The notes below the pieces were generated by a model that worked only from the letters and a program-made list of their open reading frames with translations, searched no databases and had not been told where the DNA came from. This document shows positions 1 to 7,747 of a stretch of DNA of 64,000 bases, piece by piece. Each line of letters starts with the position of its first letter. Within the stretch, counting starts at the first letter, position 1. The stretch is from Bradyrhizobium sp. MOS003 (lineage in GTDB: Bacteria > Pseudomonadota > Alphaproteobacteria > Rhizobiales > Xanthobacteraceae), in assembly GCF_003020125.1 (NCBI RefSeq), contig NZ_PYFW01000014.1, positions 24,230 to 88,229 on the forward strand. The letters run 5' to 3'. Made by a program: the position numbers and the translations under genes.

Positions 1-6
1 GAATAT

Positions 7-801
7 ATGACCTGCCTCACCGGCATCGTCTGGCGCGAAGGCCTGCGCTTCCTGCATCAGCGCGAACGCTTCGTCTCGGCACTGGTGCGACCGCTGGTGT
101 GGCTGTTCATCTTCGCCGCCGGCTTCCGCCAGGTGCTCGGCATCTCCATCATCCCGCCCTACGAGACCTACATCCTCTACGAGGTCTATATCGCGCCCGG
201 GCTGATGGCGATGATCCAGCTGTTCAACGGCATGCAATCCTCGCTGTCGATGGTCTACGACCGCGAGATGGGCAACATGCGCACGCTGCTGGTGAGCCCG
301 CTGCCGCGCGGCTTCCTGCTGTTCTGCAAGCTGCTGGCGGGCACCGCCGTCTCCCTGCTCCAGGTCTACGCGTTCCTGCTGATCGCCTGGTTCTGGGACA
401 TCACCCCGCCATCCCAGGGCTATCTCACCGTGCTGCCGGCACTGATCCTGTCCGGGCTGATGCTGGGCTCGCTCGGCATGCTGATCTCCTCCGGCATCAA
501 GCAGCTGGAAAACTTCGCCGGGGTCATGAACTTCGTCATCTTCCCGATGTTCTTTGCTTCTTCGGCGCTCTACCCGCTGTGGCGGGTGCAGGAGGGCAGC
601 CCTTATCTGTACTATCTCTGCGAGGCCAATCCCTTCACCCATGCGGTCGAGCTGATACGTTTTGCGCTCTATGGCCAAATCAACTGGATCTCGCTGGCGG
701 TGGTCGGGGCATGCACAATCGTCTTCATGATCGGCGCGATTTGGGCCTATGATCCCTCGCGTGGGCTGGCGCGACGGGGGCCCGCAGGAGGCGAAGGATG
801 A
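7..801 (+). CDS. ABC-2 type permease of a quinoprotein-associated export system
   Basis: The 264-residue integral membrane protein has the ABC-2 architecture. A cytoplasmic amphipathic start is followed by about six hydrophobic segments, with the conserved stretch YDREMGNMRTLLVSPLPR near residues 83-100 and a C-terminal ANPFTHAVELIRFALYG. It should pair with an ATPase encoded left of the window. The closest family I know is the permease of the ABC system found beside PQQ-dependent alcohol dehydrogenases, which fits the genes to its right. The ATG lies six bases from the window edge, so a longer start upstream cannot be excluded. The stop overlaps the next start by four bases (ATGA), which implies translational coupling. 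The substrate is unknown. Confidence 0.85.
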   Translation: MTCLTGIVWREGLRFLHQRERFVSALVRPLVWLFIFAAGFRQVLGISIIPPYETYILYEVYIAPGLMAMIQLFNGMQSSLSMVYDREMGNMRTLLVSPLPRGFLLFCKLLAGTAVSLLQVYAFLLIAWFWDITPPSQGYLTVLPALILSGLMLGSLGMLISSGIKQLENFAGVMNFVIFPMFFASSALYPLWRVQEGSPYLYYLCEANPFTHAVELIRFALYGQINWISLAVVGACTIVFMIGAIWAYDPSRGLARRGPAGGEG

Positions 802-1406
802 AGTTTCTGGCCATGGCTGTTGTGGCGCTCGCGCTGTCGGGCACGGCCGCCCGCGCGGCCGATCCGCGCCACCCCAACTGGCCCTGCACGCAAGCCAAGG
901 TGCCGGAGATTTCGCTCGCCGCCGTCTGGGCCGGTCCTGCGCTCGACGACGCCGAGACCAGGTGGAAGAACGATGCGAAGATCACCGCGCTGGTCGCGAA
1001 ACTGTCGGCGCGCAAGACGTCGATCGACGAGGCCGAGAAGTCGGTGAAAGACTTTTTGGCCGCCTCGTCCACCGACAAGACCAACAACGCAAAACTGCTG
1101 TTCGCCGGCCTGTTCGACACGCTCAACGCACAGCGCTCCCAGGTGATGAACGGGCTCGAGCGCGTCAGCCGCAAGCAACGCGAGGCCGCCGACAAGATTC
1201 GCGAGGAGACGATTCAGCTCCAGGCGCTGCAGGGCGCCACGCCGCGCGACGAGGCCAAGGTCGAGGCGCTCGGTAACGAGCTGATCTGGAAGACCCGCAT
1301 TTTCGAGGACCGCAACAAGGTCGTGCGGTTCGTCTGCGAGGTTCCCACCACGATCGACCAGCGCCTGTTCGCGCTCGGGCGCGTGATTCAGCAGGAAATG
1401 GAATAA
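798..1406 (+). CDS. Secreted helical protein coupled to the ABC-2 permease
   Basis: This 202-residue protein has a clean signal peptide with cleavage likely after ARA (about residue 20). The mature N-terminus PRHPNWPCTQAKVPE is followed by a long, charged, mostly helical region, and there is a second cysteine near residue 180 (FVCEVP). The two cysteines could form a disulfide in the periplasm. It starts inside the stop codon of the permease gene, so it probably belongs to the same transcript and export or quinoprotein accessory function. I recognise it only as a conserved hypothetical of these neighbourhoods and cannot assign a reaction. Confidence 0.75.
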   Translation: MKFLAMAVVALALSGTAARAADPRHPNWPCTQAKVPEISLAAVWAGPALDDAETRWKNDAKITALVAKLSARKTSIDEAEKSVKDFLAASSTDKTNNAKLLFAGLFDTLNAQRSQVMNGLERVSRKQREAADKIREETIQLQALQGATPRDEAKVEALGNELIWKTRIFEDRNKVVRFVCEVPTTIDQRLFALGRVIQQEME

Positions 1407-1538
1407 CCAGGCTTGCTGCCGGCTTCTCGAGAGTTCCACGAGATCACCATGATCGGCAACCTTTGACGCGCCGTCTGAGGGAACCAATTCGCGCCCAGAT
1501 GTCTTATCCATGTTGATCTTGAATGCCGGGAGGCCCCG

Positions 1539-1838
1539 ATGGGAACAGCAAAACTTATCCTCGCAGGCGCTGCAGCCATCAGCATGCTCGCATCCAGCGC
1601 TTTTGCCGACGACATGACCGGAATGGTCACGCGGATTGATCGCCTTAACAGCACGATCTCGATCCAGGAAACGCAGAAGGGAACGGTCGGCGGCAGCGCA
1701 GGCGGCGCCGGCGCACTCCAGGAGTACAAGACCAAGGACGCCGCGATGCTCGACGCCGTCCATGCCGGTGACCGGGTGACGTATTCGGCGACCGACAATA
1801 ACGGCACCGGCACGCTGACGAAGTTGCAGAAGCAGTAA
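1539..1838 (+). CDS. Small secreted protein, CusF/DUF1344-like fold
   Basis: The 99-residue protein has a signal peptide (residues 1-23, ending SSAFA) and a mature domain starting DDMTGMVTRIDRLNSTISI. It has a glycine-rich insertion and a C-terminal half, HAGDRVTYSATDNNGTGTL. This pattern of a short beta-barrel with a GDRV turn resembles the small periplasmic CusF/DUF1344 group. The Trp/Met/His copper site of CusF is not clearly conserved, so metal binding is only a possibility. The start follows GGGAGGCCCCG. It stands alone between the upstream gene pair and a palindromic repeat. Confidence 0.6.
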   Translation: MGTAKLILAGAAAISMLASSAFADDMTGMVTRIDRLNSTISIQETQKGTVGGSAGGAGALQEYKTKDAAMLDAVHAGDRVTYSATDNNGTGTLTKLQKQ

Positions 1839-1854
1839 CGCAAAGCTCCATCTG

Positions 1855-1943
1855 CGTCGTAATAGCGAGCGCAGCGAAGCAATCCAGAACCTTTCCGCTT
1901 GAGGGAGTCTGGATTGCGTCGTCGCTGCGCTCCTCGCAATGAC
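1855..1943. repeat. Intergenic palindromic repeat (REP-like, family A)
   Basis: Two arms, TAATAGCGAGCGCAGCGAAG followed by CAATCCAG and then CTGGATTGC followed by CGCTGCGCTCCTCGCAATGA, can fold on each other as an imperfect hairpin. This 'GCGAGCGCAGCGAAGCAATCCAG' type of element is one I recognise as dispersed in Bradyrhizobium genomes. It lies between the end of a rightward gene and the end of a leftward gene, where it may act as a bidirectional transcription end. Confidence 0.6.
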
Positions 1944-1977
1944 GAGGAGGATAATTGCTCGCGTCTAATCGATACAC

Positions 1978-2535
1978 CTACTGCTCGGGACGCGGCTCAG
2001 GCTGCGCCTCGTCGGTCGGAAGCTTCGCCCGCTCCCAGCCGTCGGTGCCGTCGGGGTACCAGGCGATGTTGGAGTAGCCATACGTCAGCGCGCGCTTGGC
2101 GGCGTTCCAGGACATCCAGCAATCTGCGAGGCAATAGATCACCAGCAGCGCGGACTTGTCGCCACGCGAGGCCTGGGCCAGGCCGCGCTGGAGATAATCG
2201 TCCATCGCCGGCGGCAAGGCGCCGTAGCCGGTATCCGGCAGCCAGATGCTGCCAGGAATGTTCTTGCGCGGCGCATCACGCCACACCGTGCCTGCGGGAA
2301 GATTCTTCGGCTTCGGCGGCCGCGGCAGCACGTCGACGAACGCGCCGCTCCTGGCGCGCCAGATCGCTTCGGCCTCCACCGTATTGAGCACGCGCGCGCC
2401 CGCCAGCGTCGCCGGCACCGGTGCGCGATAATTGTCGGCGCGGAACCCCTCGGGCTCGAACGGCTCCTGCTGCTGCGCGAATGCCGGCACCGCGAACGCG
2501 GCAACGACGAGCGCGGCGGCAAGACACCGCCTCAT
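1978..2535 (-). CDS. PQQ-catabolism-associated CXXXCW-motif rhodanese-like protein
   Basis: This is a 185-residue exported protein (signal peptide MRRCLAAALVVAAFAVPAFA). The mature part resembles a rhodanese domain: an early VNTVEAEAIWRAR-like segment, then IPGSIWLPDTGYG, and a loop YCLADCWMSWNAAKRA. The two cysteines and tryptophan (C-x-x-x-C-W) sit where rhodaneses carry the active-site cysteine. The pattern matches the family named for its association with PQQ-dependent catabolism and alcohol ABC transporters. It probably has a redox or sulfur-relay role in the periplasm. Its ATG overlaps the stop of the upstream binding-protein gene by four bases, so the two are translated together. Confidence 0.8.
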   Translation of the reverse strand: MRRCLAAALVVAAFAVPAFAQQQEPFEPEGFRADNYRAPVPATLAGARVLNTVEAEAIWRARSGAFVDVLPRPPKPKNLPAGTVWRDAPRKNIPGSIWLPDTGYGALPPAMDDYLQRGLAQASRGDKSALLVIYCLADCWMSWNAAKRALTYGYSNIAWYPDGTDGWERAKLPTDEAQPEPRPEQ

Positions 2536-3413
2536 GGCGATGTCTTGGCCGTCTCCGCGCCGAGCGGCTTGTTGTTCTCGTCGAGCAGCGGAACGCCGAA
2601 GTCGACCAGGATCTTGTTGATCTCGCCCTGGTTCTCCTGGATCAGCTTGTTGAGCTGTCGCTTCCAGTTCTGGTCGGCGGGACGCACGCCCATGCCGATG
2701 CGATAGACCAGCTTCGGCCCCGTGGTTTCCTTCACCAGCGGCGTGACGTGAAGCGAGCCGACCTTCTTCGCGTAGTAGCCGGCCATCGGTCCCCACAGCA
2801 CCCCGGCGTCGATCTTGCCGGAGGCGAGATCGTCGATCATCGCTTGCGCCGAATTGTCGTAGCGCGTGTCGACCATCAGCGGATAAGGCTTCGCGTCGCC
2901 CATCAGGCCGGCGACGGCCATGTTCGTCGCCGGCGGCGTGCCGGCGACGATGCCGACATGCTTGCCCTTCAACTTCGCGTCCTCGAGCGTGTCGACGTCC
3001 TCGAGCCCGCTGCCGGCCTTGGCGACCAGCGCATAGCTCGTGCGGTAATAGGGATTGGTGCCCTGCACGACGTCATCGCCTTGCGGAAAGCCCATGATGA
3101 CGTCGCAGCGGTGCGCGCCCAGCGTCATCCGCACAAAGCCGGTGGCCTGCGGGAAGAAGACGTAGTCGAGTTTCTTCTTGAGCTTGTCGGCAAACAGCTC
3201 GGCCAGCTTGTTCTCCAGCCCCTCGCCCTTTTCGTTCGAGAACGGCAGATTGCGCGGATCGGCGCAGACGCGGAGCACGTTCGGGTCGACCAGCTCGAAG
3301 GAGAGGTCGCCGCTGTCATTGGTCTGCGCGATGGCGCGATCGCCGAATGCACAGCACGCAACCAGGACCCACAGTGAAAACAACCAGCGACGATGTGGTC
3401 CGGCCTCCGTCAT
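2532..3413 (-). CDS. Quinoprotein-associated periplasmic binding protein (MoxJ/XoxJ-like)
   Basis: This 293-residue protein is a bacterial solute-binding family 3 type. A hydrophobic leader (WLFSLWVLVACC) ends near IAQ, followed by LRVCADPRNLPFSNEKGEGLENKLAELFA, the hallmark start of the MoxJ-related group that accompanies PQQ methanol dehydrogenases. In known members it is thought to help activate or assemble the dehydrogenase rather than feed an importer, and no permease is adjacent. I chose the internal ATG because AGGAGG lies seven bases upstream; an earlier in-frame ATG has no such site. It forms a two-gene operon with the CXXXCW protein. Confidence 0.8.
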   Translation of the reverse strand: MTEAGPHRRWLFSLWVLVACCAFGDRAIAQTNDSGDLSFELVDPNVLRVCADPRNLPFSNEKGEGLENKLAELFADKLKKKLDYVFFPQATGFVRMTLGAHRCDVIMGFPQGDDVVQGTNPYYRTSYALVAKAGSGLEDVDTLEDAKLKGKHVGIVAGTPPATNMAVAGLMGDAKPYPLMVDTRYDNSAQAMIDDLASGKIDAGVLWGPMAGYYAKKVGSLHVTPLVKETTGPKLVYRIGMGVRPADQNWKRQLNKLIQENQGEINKILVDFGVPLLDENNKPLGAETAKTSP

Positions 3414-3541
3414 CCCGCTTCCTCCTCGTTTTGTTTGAATGCTATCCATGCAACGCATGATGCGCCAAGTTTCGCCAGACTCCGCTGGCTTTTGCTTTGT
3501 TGCAGTGCAATGCAGTCAATCCTTTGAACTGAGGCGGAAAA

Positions 3542-4468
3542 GTGTCTCGCATCGCTCGAGTGATCGCAGCCTTGTCCCTGCTGGGGACGGTAACGCTAGC
3601 ACGGGCCGAGGCGGCCGAATTGCCTGTGAGCGAAGTCGCGACCGGAATCTTCGTACACTCCGGAGCCATTGCCCTGATGACCCGCGAGAACGAGGGCGAC
3701 ATTGCCAATGTCGGCTTCATCGTGGGCGATGATGCCGTGGCCGTCATCGACACCGGCGGCAGCCTCCGTGAAGGCGAGGCCCTGCTCGCCGCTGTGCGCG
3801 CCCGCACCAACAAGCCGATCCGCTATGTGATCAACACCCACGGCCACCCCGACCACGTTTTCGGCAATGCCGCCTTCGCCGCCGGCGGCACCAGCTTCGT
3901 TGGCCACAGCAAGCTGCCGCAGGCGCTGGCGACGCGCGGGCCTTACTATCTCGACAATTTTCGTCGCATCATGGGCGGCGAGCTGATCGATCCCGTGAAG
4001 ATCATTGCCCCGACCCTCCAGGTCTCGGACACGATGACGCTCGATCTCGGATCGCGCCGTCTCGTCTTGCGCGCATGGCGGGCCGGGCACAGCGACTGCG
4101 ATGTGACCGTGTACGACGAGGCGACGAAAACCCTGTTCGCAGGCGACCTCGTCTTTCTCCGCCACATTCCGGTCATGGATGGCAGCATCCGCGGCTGGCT
4201 CGACACCTTGAAGGAATTGGAGACCATCCCGGCGCAACGCGTCATTCCCGGTCACGGACCTGTGAGCGACTGGCCTGCCGCGCTGGCCGATGAGCGACGT
4301 TACCTGTCAACGCTGCTGTCCGACGTGCGCGCGCTGAACAAGAACGGCGAGCCGATCCGGGCCGCCGCCGAGAAGGCGGCCGCGGAGGAGCGACCGCGCT
4401 GGGAACTGTTCGGCGATTACAACGCCCGGAACGCAACTGCAGCATTTTCGGAAATTGAATGGGAGTAG
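3542..4468 (+). CDS. Quinoprotein relay system zinc metallohydrolase (SoxH-like)
   Basis: The 308-residue protein has a signal peptide (to about ARAEA) and a metallo-beta-lactamase fold. The zinc motif is H100-G-H102-P-D104-H105, with later ligands in WRAGHSDCD, LFAGDLVF and VIPGHGP. It belongs to the SoxH-related hydrolases that occur with a SoxYZ-like carrier next to quinoprotein dehydrogenases. By analogy with SoxH it may hydrolyse something bound to that carrier's cysteine, but the substrate is unknown. The GTG start is preceded by GAGGCGG at suitable distance. It diverges from the MoxJ-like gene across 128 bp that must hold both promoters. Confidence 0.85.
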   Translation: MSRIARVIAALSLLGTVTLARAEAAELPVSEVATGIFVHSGAIALMTRENEGDIANVGFIVGDDAVAVIDTGGSLREGEALLAAVRARTNKPIRYVINTHGHPDHVFGNAAFAAGGTSFVGHSKLPQALATRGPYYLDNFRRIMGGELIDPVKIIAPTLQVSDTMTLDLGSRRLVLRAWRAGHSDCDVTVYDEATKTLFAGDLVFLRHIPVMDGSIRGWLDTLKELETIPAQRVIPGHGPVSDWPAALADERRYLSTLLSDVRALNKNGEPIRAAAEKAAAEERPRWELFGDYNARNATAAFSEIEWE

Positions 4469-4491
4469 CAGGCGCGCTACGATAGTCGCGA

Positions 4492-4537
4492 GAGATCAGC
4501 TTCGCTGACTCCGGGACGAGATCAGCTTCGCTGACTC
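4492..4537. repeat. Two direct copies of a 20-bp sequence
   Basis: GAGATCAGCTTCGCTGACTC occurs at 4492-4511 and again, identical, at 4518-4537 (26-bp period). Each copy contains a small dyad, TCAGC-TTC-GCTGA. The pair lies in the 74-bp gap between the metallohydrolase and the SoxYZ-like gene, just upstream of the latter's ribosome-binding site. Confidence 0.9.
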
Positions 4538-4551
4538 GGAGGATGATGACC

Positions 4552-5370
4552 ATGACCAGATGGACACGCCGCCTGCCCTTGATCGCCGCACTGCTCGGCA
4601 TCGCCTTCGCCGTGCCGGCGCAGGCTGAAGAGGCCGACGATCCCTGGCCGGGTCTTGTGCAGGACATCTTCAACAACCGTGCCATGAACGACGGCAGCGC
4701 CGTGATCGGCATCGAGATGCCGTATCGCGCAGAGGACGCGGCGATCGTGCCGGTCACTCTGCGCAGCAAGCTGTCGCCCGCAGATGGCCGCCGTATCCGT
4801 TCGATCACGCTCGTGATCGACCGTAACCCGGCGCCAATGGCGGCGAAGTTCGAGCTCGGCGCCGATGCCAATGTCACGGAGATCTCGACGCGCGTGCGTG
4901 TCAACAATTACACCGATGTGCACGCGGTTGCCGAGCTCAGCGACGGCCATCTCTATGTCTCGAAAGTTTATGTGAAGGCTTCGGGCGGCTGCTCGGCCCC
5001 TGCAGGAAAGAACGTCGAGGAGGCGCAAAGCCGGCTCGGCAAGATGCGCTACCGGCAATTCGCGCGCGAGGAAGCGCCGGCGAGCCGCATCCGCGAGGCC
5101 CAGATCATGATCGGTCATCCCAACAATTCCGGGCTGCAGATGGATCAGGTCACCCAGCTCTACATTCCCGCCTTCTTCGTCAACCAGTTGACGTTGACGC
5201 AGGACGACAGCCCCGTGCTGTCGATGGAAGGCGGCATCTCGATCTCGGAAGATCCCAATCTGCGCTTCACCTACGTCTCCAACGGCGCCAAGCGTTTCCG
5301 CGCGGAAGCCAAGGACACGGATGGGCATGTGTTCCGCAATGAGTGGGATGTGGAGAAGCCGGGGACGTAG
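4552..5370 (+). CDS. Quinoprotein-associated SoxYZ-like fused carrier protein
   Basis: The 272-residue periplasmic protein has a signal peptide (residues 1-25, ending PAQA). A SoxY-like immunoglobulin-fold half ends in VKASGGCSAP (cysteine about 147), and a SoxZ-like half carries AQIMIGHPNNSGLQ and PAFFVNQL. In sulfur oxidation SoxY and SoxZ are separate, and the SoxY cysteine sits on a C-terminal GGCGG arm that carries the substrate. Here the two halves are fused and the cysteine lies in the linker. Start choice: GGAGG at 4538-4542 is well spaced only from this ATG, not from the two earlier in-frame ATGs. It follows the SoxH-like hydrolase on the same strand and probably acts as its carrier partner. 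Confidence 0.85.
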   Translation: MTRWTRRLPLIAALLGIAFAVPAQAEEADDPWPGLVQDIFNNRAMNDGSAVIGIEMPYRAEDAAIVPVTLRSKLSPADGRRIRSITLVIDRNPAPMAAKFELGADANVTEISTRVRVNNYTDVHAVAELSDGHLYVSKVYVKASGGCSAPAGKNVEEAQSRLGKMRYRQFAREEAPASRIREAQIMIGHPNNSGLQMDQVTQLYIPAFFVNQLTLTQDDSPVLSMEGGISISEDPNLRFTYVSNGAKRFRAEAKDTDGHVFRNEWDVEKPGT

Positions 5371-5390
5371 CTGGCACCGCTGGCGCTCAT

Positions 5391-5538
5391 TCCCCTCTCC
5401 CCTTGTGGGCCCCTTGTGGGAGAGGGTGGCTCGCCGCCTAACGACGAGACGGGTGAGGGGTCTCTCTCCTCAGATGAGTGCGCGGTGAATACCCCTCATC
5501 CGGCGCTTCGCGCCACCTTCTCCCGCAAGGGGAGAAGG
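5391..5538. repeat. Intergenic palindromic repeat (family B, copy 1)
   Basis: The element starts CCCTCTCCCCTTGTGGG, continues with GAGAGGGTGGCTCGCC and GACGGGTGAGGGG, and closes with CCCCTCATCCGGCGCTTCGC and CACCTTCTCCCGCAAGGGGAGAAGG. The outer arms are complementary. Another copy lies at 29016-29164. In this copy the segment CCCCTTGTGGG is duplicated in tandem (5399-5420). It sits between the convergent ends of the SoxYZ-like gene and a small minus-strand gene. Confidence 0.85.
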
Positions 5539-5562
5539 ATCGCACCGTGTCCGCGGCTATAA

Positions 5563-5922
5563 CTAAAAACACCTCACCTCGGCTTCCGCTTGCGCGCGGC
5601 GCAGATCATTCACTGCCGTGTTCGCCTGCTCCGAGGTGCGGAACTGGACGCCGAGATTGCCACGAACCTGGGACATGCTGAGCGCGGTCTCCGCGGTCAC
5701 ATAGCGCTCATAAGAGACGATCGAGGCCACCACGTCGATCGAGCAGGAACATTGCTCGATCGACTGCCGGCTCTCGCCATTCGCCTTCATGCAGCCATAG
5801 ACGTACTCCGCGCGCGCCGAGGTCGGATAATCATTGGCCTCCTCGGCCCGCGCCACGCACGCGGTCGCAGTCCACACCGTCAGTGCGGCGACAATCAGTC
5901 GTAGCTGTCCGGCCAGTTTCAT
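5563..5922 (-). CDS. Small secreted cysteine-containing protein of quinoprotein clusters
   Basis: This is a 119-residue protein with a signal peptide (MKLAGQLRLIVAALTVWTATACVARA). Its mature region has the pattern YVYGCMKANGESRQSIEQCSCSIDVVASIVSYERYV and ends in a cysteine (EVRCF). Four cysteines in the mature chain suggest disulfides. I know this only as a conserved hypothetical near PQQ dehydrogenases. GGGAGG lies six bases before the chosen ATG and directly abuts an alternative ATG two codons upstream, which makes the inner start more likely. Confidence 0.7.
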   Translation of the reverse strand: MKLAGQLRLIVAALTVWTATACVARAEEANDYPTSARAEYVYGCMKANGESRQSIEQCSCSIDVVASIVSYERYVTAETALSMSQVRGNLGVQFRTSEQANTAVNDLRRAQAEAEVRCF

Positions 5923-6009
5923 GCGCATCCTCCCGCGGGTTGCGAGCAAAGCTATGCTATGCGTATTGTCCTGAAAAGCACTCTGACAGAGGAAACGGCT
6001 CACAAGGTG

Positions 6010-7008
6010 ATGAGAGCACTTGGCGTGATAAGGGCACTTGGTCGGACATTGGCGCTCGCCACGATGCTGGTGCTGACACTGGTCGCACCCGGCCGCGCCG
6101 GGGATACGATCCGCCTTGCGGTGCAGAAGACCGGGACATTTTCCTGGGAGCTGGCTGCGATCCGCGCCAGCGGCCTCGACAAGCAGGCGGACCTTTCGCT
6201 TGATGTCACCGAGCTCGCAAGCACCGAGGCCGGCAAGATCGCGCTGCGCGCCGGCAGTGCCGACATCATCCTGTCCGACTGGCTGTGGGTGTCGCGCGAG
6301 CGTGCGCTCGGCGCCAAGCTCACCTTCTATCCCTATTCCAGTGCGCTCGGCGCGGTGATGGTACCCGCATCCTCGCCGATCAAGACGCTCGCCGACCTCA
6401 AGGGCCGCAAGCTCGCGGTCGCCGGCGGGGCGATCGACAAGAGCTGGCTGCTGCTCCAGGCGAGCATGAAGCAGGACGGCATCGACCTGAAGTCGGAGGC
6501 GACCATCGTCTATGGCGCCCCGCCCCTGATCGCGGCCAAGACGCTCGACGGCGAGATGGATGCGAGCCTCAATTTCTGGAATTTCTGCGCCCAGCTCGAG
6601 GCCAAGGGGTTTCGCCGCCTCGCCGGCATCGAGGACATTCTGCCGAAGCTCGGCGCCAAAGGTGCGGTCTCTGCCGTCGGCTATGTCTTCGACGAAAGCT
6701 GGGCGGCGAGCCACAAGGACGCGGTGGCGCGCTTCATCGCGATGACCCGCAAGGCCAAAGAGCTACTGGTGACCTCCGATGCGGCCTGGGACAAGATCGC
6801 GCCGCTCACCGGGACGGCCGATGCCACCCTGCTCAAGACCTATCGCGAGCGCTATCGCGACGGCATTCCACGCCGGAGCGTCGCTGACGAGGAACAGGAC
6901 GCGCGCGTGCTCTACCGCGTGCTGGCCCAGACCGGCGGCCGGGACCTCGTCGGCCCGGCGACCGAGCTCGATCCGGGCACCTTCTATCACGCAGCCCCCG
7001 GAGATTGA
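6010..7008 (+). CDS. ABC transporter substrate-binding protein, NitT/TauT type
   Basis: About 332 residues, with a signal sequence (LALATMLVLTLVAPGRAGD) and a two-lobed SBP fold. Recognisable segments are DTIRLAVQKTGTFSWELAAIRASGL, AGSADIILSDWLWVSRERA and TLADLKGRKLAVAGGAIDKSW, followed by LDGEMDASLNFWNFCAQLEAKG. This is the nitrate/sulfonate-type class, in which specificity cannot be read from sequence. The start is uncertain: an ATG at 5959 would add 17 residues before the signal peptide, and neither start has a strong ribosome-binding site. The permease and ATPase genes follow directly, giving a full importer inside the quinoprotein region. Confidence 0.8.
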   Translation: MRALGVIRALGRTLALATMLVLTLVAPGRAGDTIRLAVQKTGTFSWELAAIRASGLDKQADLSLDVTELASTEAGKIALRAGSADIILSDWLWVSRERALGAKLTFYPYSSALGAVMVPASSPIKTLADLKGRKLAVAGGAIDKSWLLLQASMKQDGIDLKSEATIVYGAPPLIAAKTLDGEMDASLNFWNFCAQLEAKGFRRLAGIEDILPKLGAKGAVSAVGYVFDESWAASHKDAVARFIAMTRKAKELLVTSDAAWDKIAPLTGTADATLLKTYRERYRDGIPRRSVADEEQDARVLYRVLAQTGGRDLVGPATELDPGTFYHAAPGD

Positions 7009-7009
7009 G

Positions 7010-7747
7010 GTGCTGCGTCTTCTGTCGTTCGCCCTGTTTCTTCTGATCTGGTGGATTGCCGCGCTGTTCGTCGGGGGCGCTAAGCTGCCCTCCCCGCCGG
7101 CCGTGCTCGAGGTAATGATCGCGGAGGCCTCATCCGGCGCGCTGTTCCTGCATCTCGGCGCCACGCTGGCGCGCGTGATCCTCGCCTTCGTGCTGGCGAT
7201 GTCGCTCGGCAGCGCCATCGGCTATTTGATGGGACGGGTCAGGCTCGCGGACAAGCTCGGCGATCCCTGGCTGATCCTGCTGCTCAATCTGCCGGCGCTG
7301 GTCGTGATCGTGCTGGCCTATATCTGGGCTGGTCTCACCGAGGCCGCCGCGATCGCCGCGATCGCCATCAACAAGCTGCCGACCGCGGTCGTCACTCTGC
7401 GCGAGGGTACCCGCGCGCTCGACCGCTCGCTGGACGAGATGGCGAGCGTGTTCGCGATGCCGCGCTGGCGCGCGTTCCGCCATGTGGTGCTGCCGCAGCT
7501 TGCGCCCTATATCGCAGCCTCCGCCCGCTCCGGACTGTCGCTGGTGTGGAAGATCGTCCTGGTCGCCGAGCTGCTGGGACGGCCGAACGGCGTCGGCTTC
7601 GAGATCGGCGTCGCCTTCCAGCTGTTCGACACGCCGCGGCTGCTGGCCTATTCGCTGACATTCGCCGCGGTCGTGTTCGTCATCGAAACCTTGCTGGTGC
7701 AGCCGTTCGAAGCCCGCGCAACACGGTGGCGGCCCCGTGCGGCTTGA
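7010..7747 (+). CDS. ABC transporter permease, NitT/TauT type
   Basis: The 245-residue protein has about six transmembrane segments. The EAA-like loop reads LDEMASVFAMPRWRAFRHVVLPQLAPYIAASARSGL, as in SsuC/TauC-type permeases. I chose the GTG at 7010, one base after the binding-protein stop, because GGAG lies about seven bases upstream and the hydrophobic region begins at once; a longer in-frame extension would only read the binding-protein gene in another frame. Its end overlaps the ATPase start by 11 bases, so the three genes are tightly coupled. Confidence 0.8.
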   Translation: MLRLLSFALFLLIWWIAALFVGGAKLPSPPAVLEVMIAEASSGALFLHLGATLARVILAFVLAMSLGSAIGYLMGRVRLADKLGDPWLILLLNLPALVVIVLAYIWAGLTEAAAIAAIAINKLPTAVVTLREGTRALDRSLDEMASVFAMPRWRAFRHVVLPQLAPYIAASARSGLSLVWKIVLVAELLGRPNGVGFEIGVAFQLFDTPRLLAYSLTFAAVVFVIETLLVQPFEARATRWRPRAA

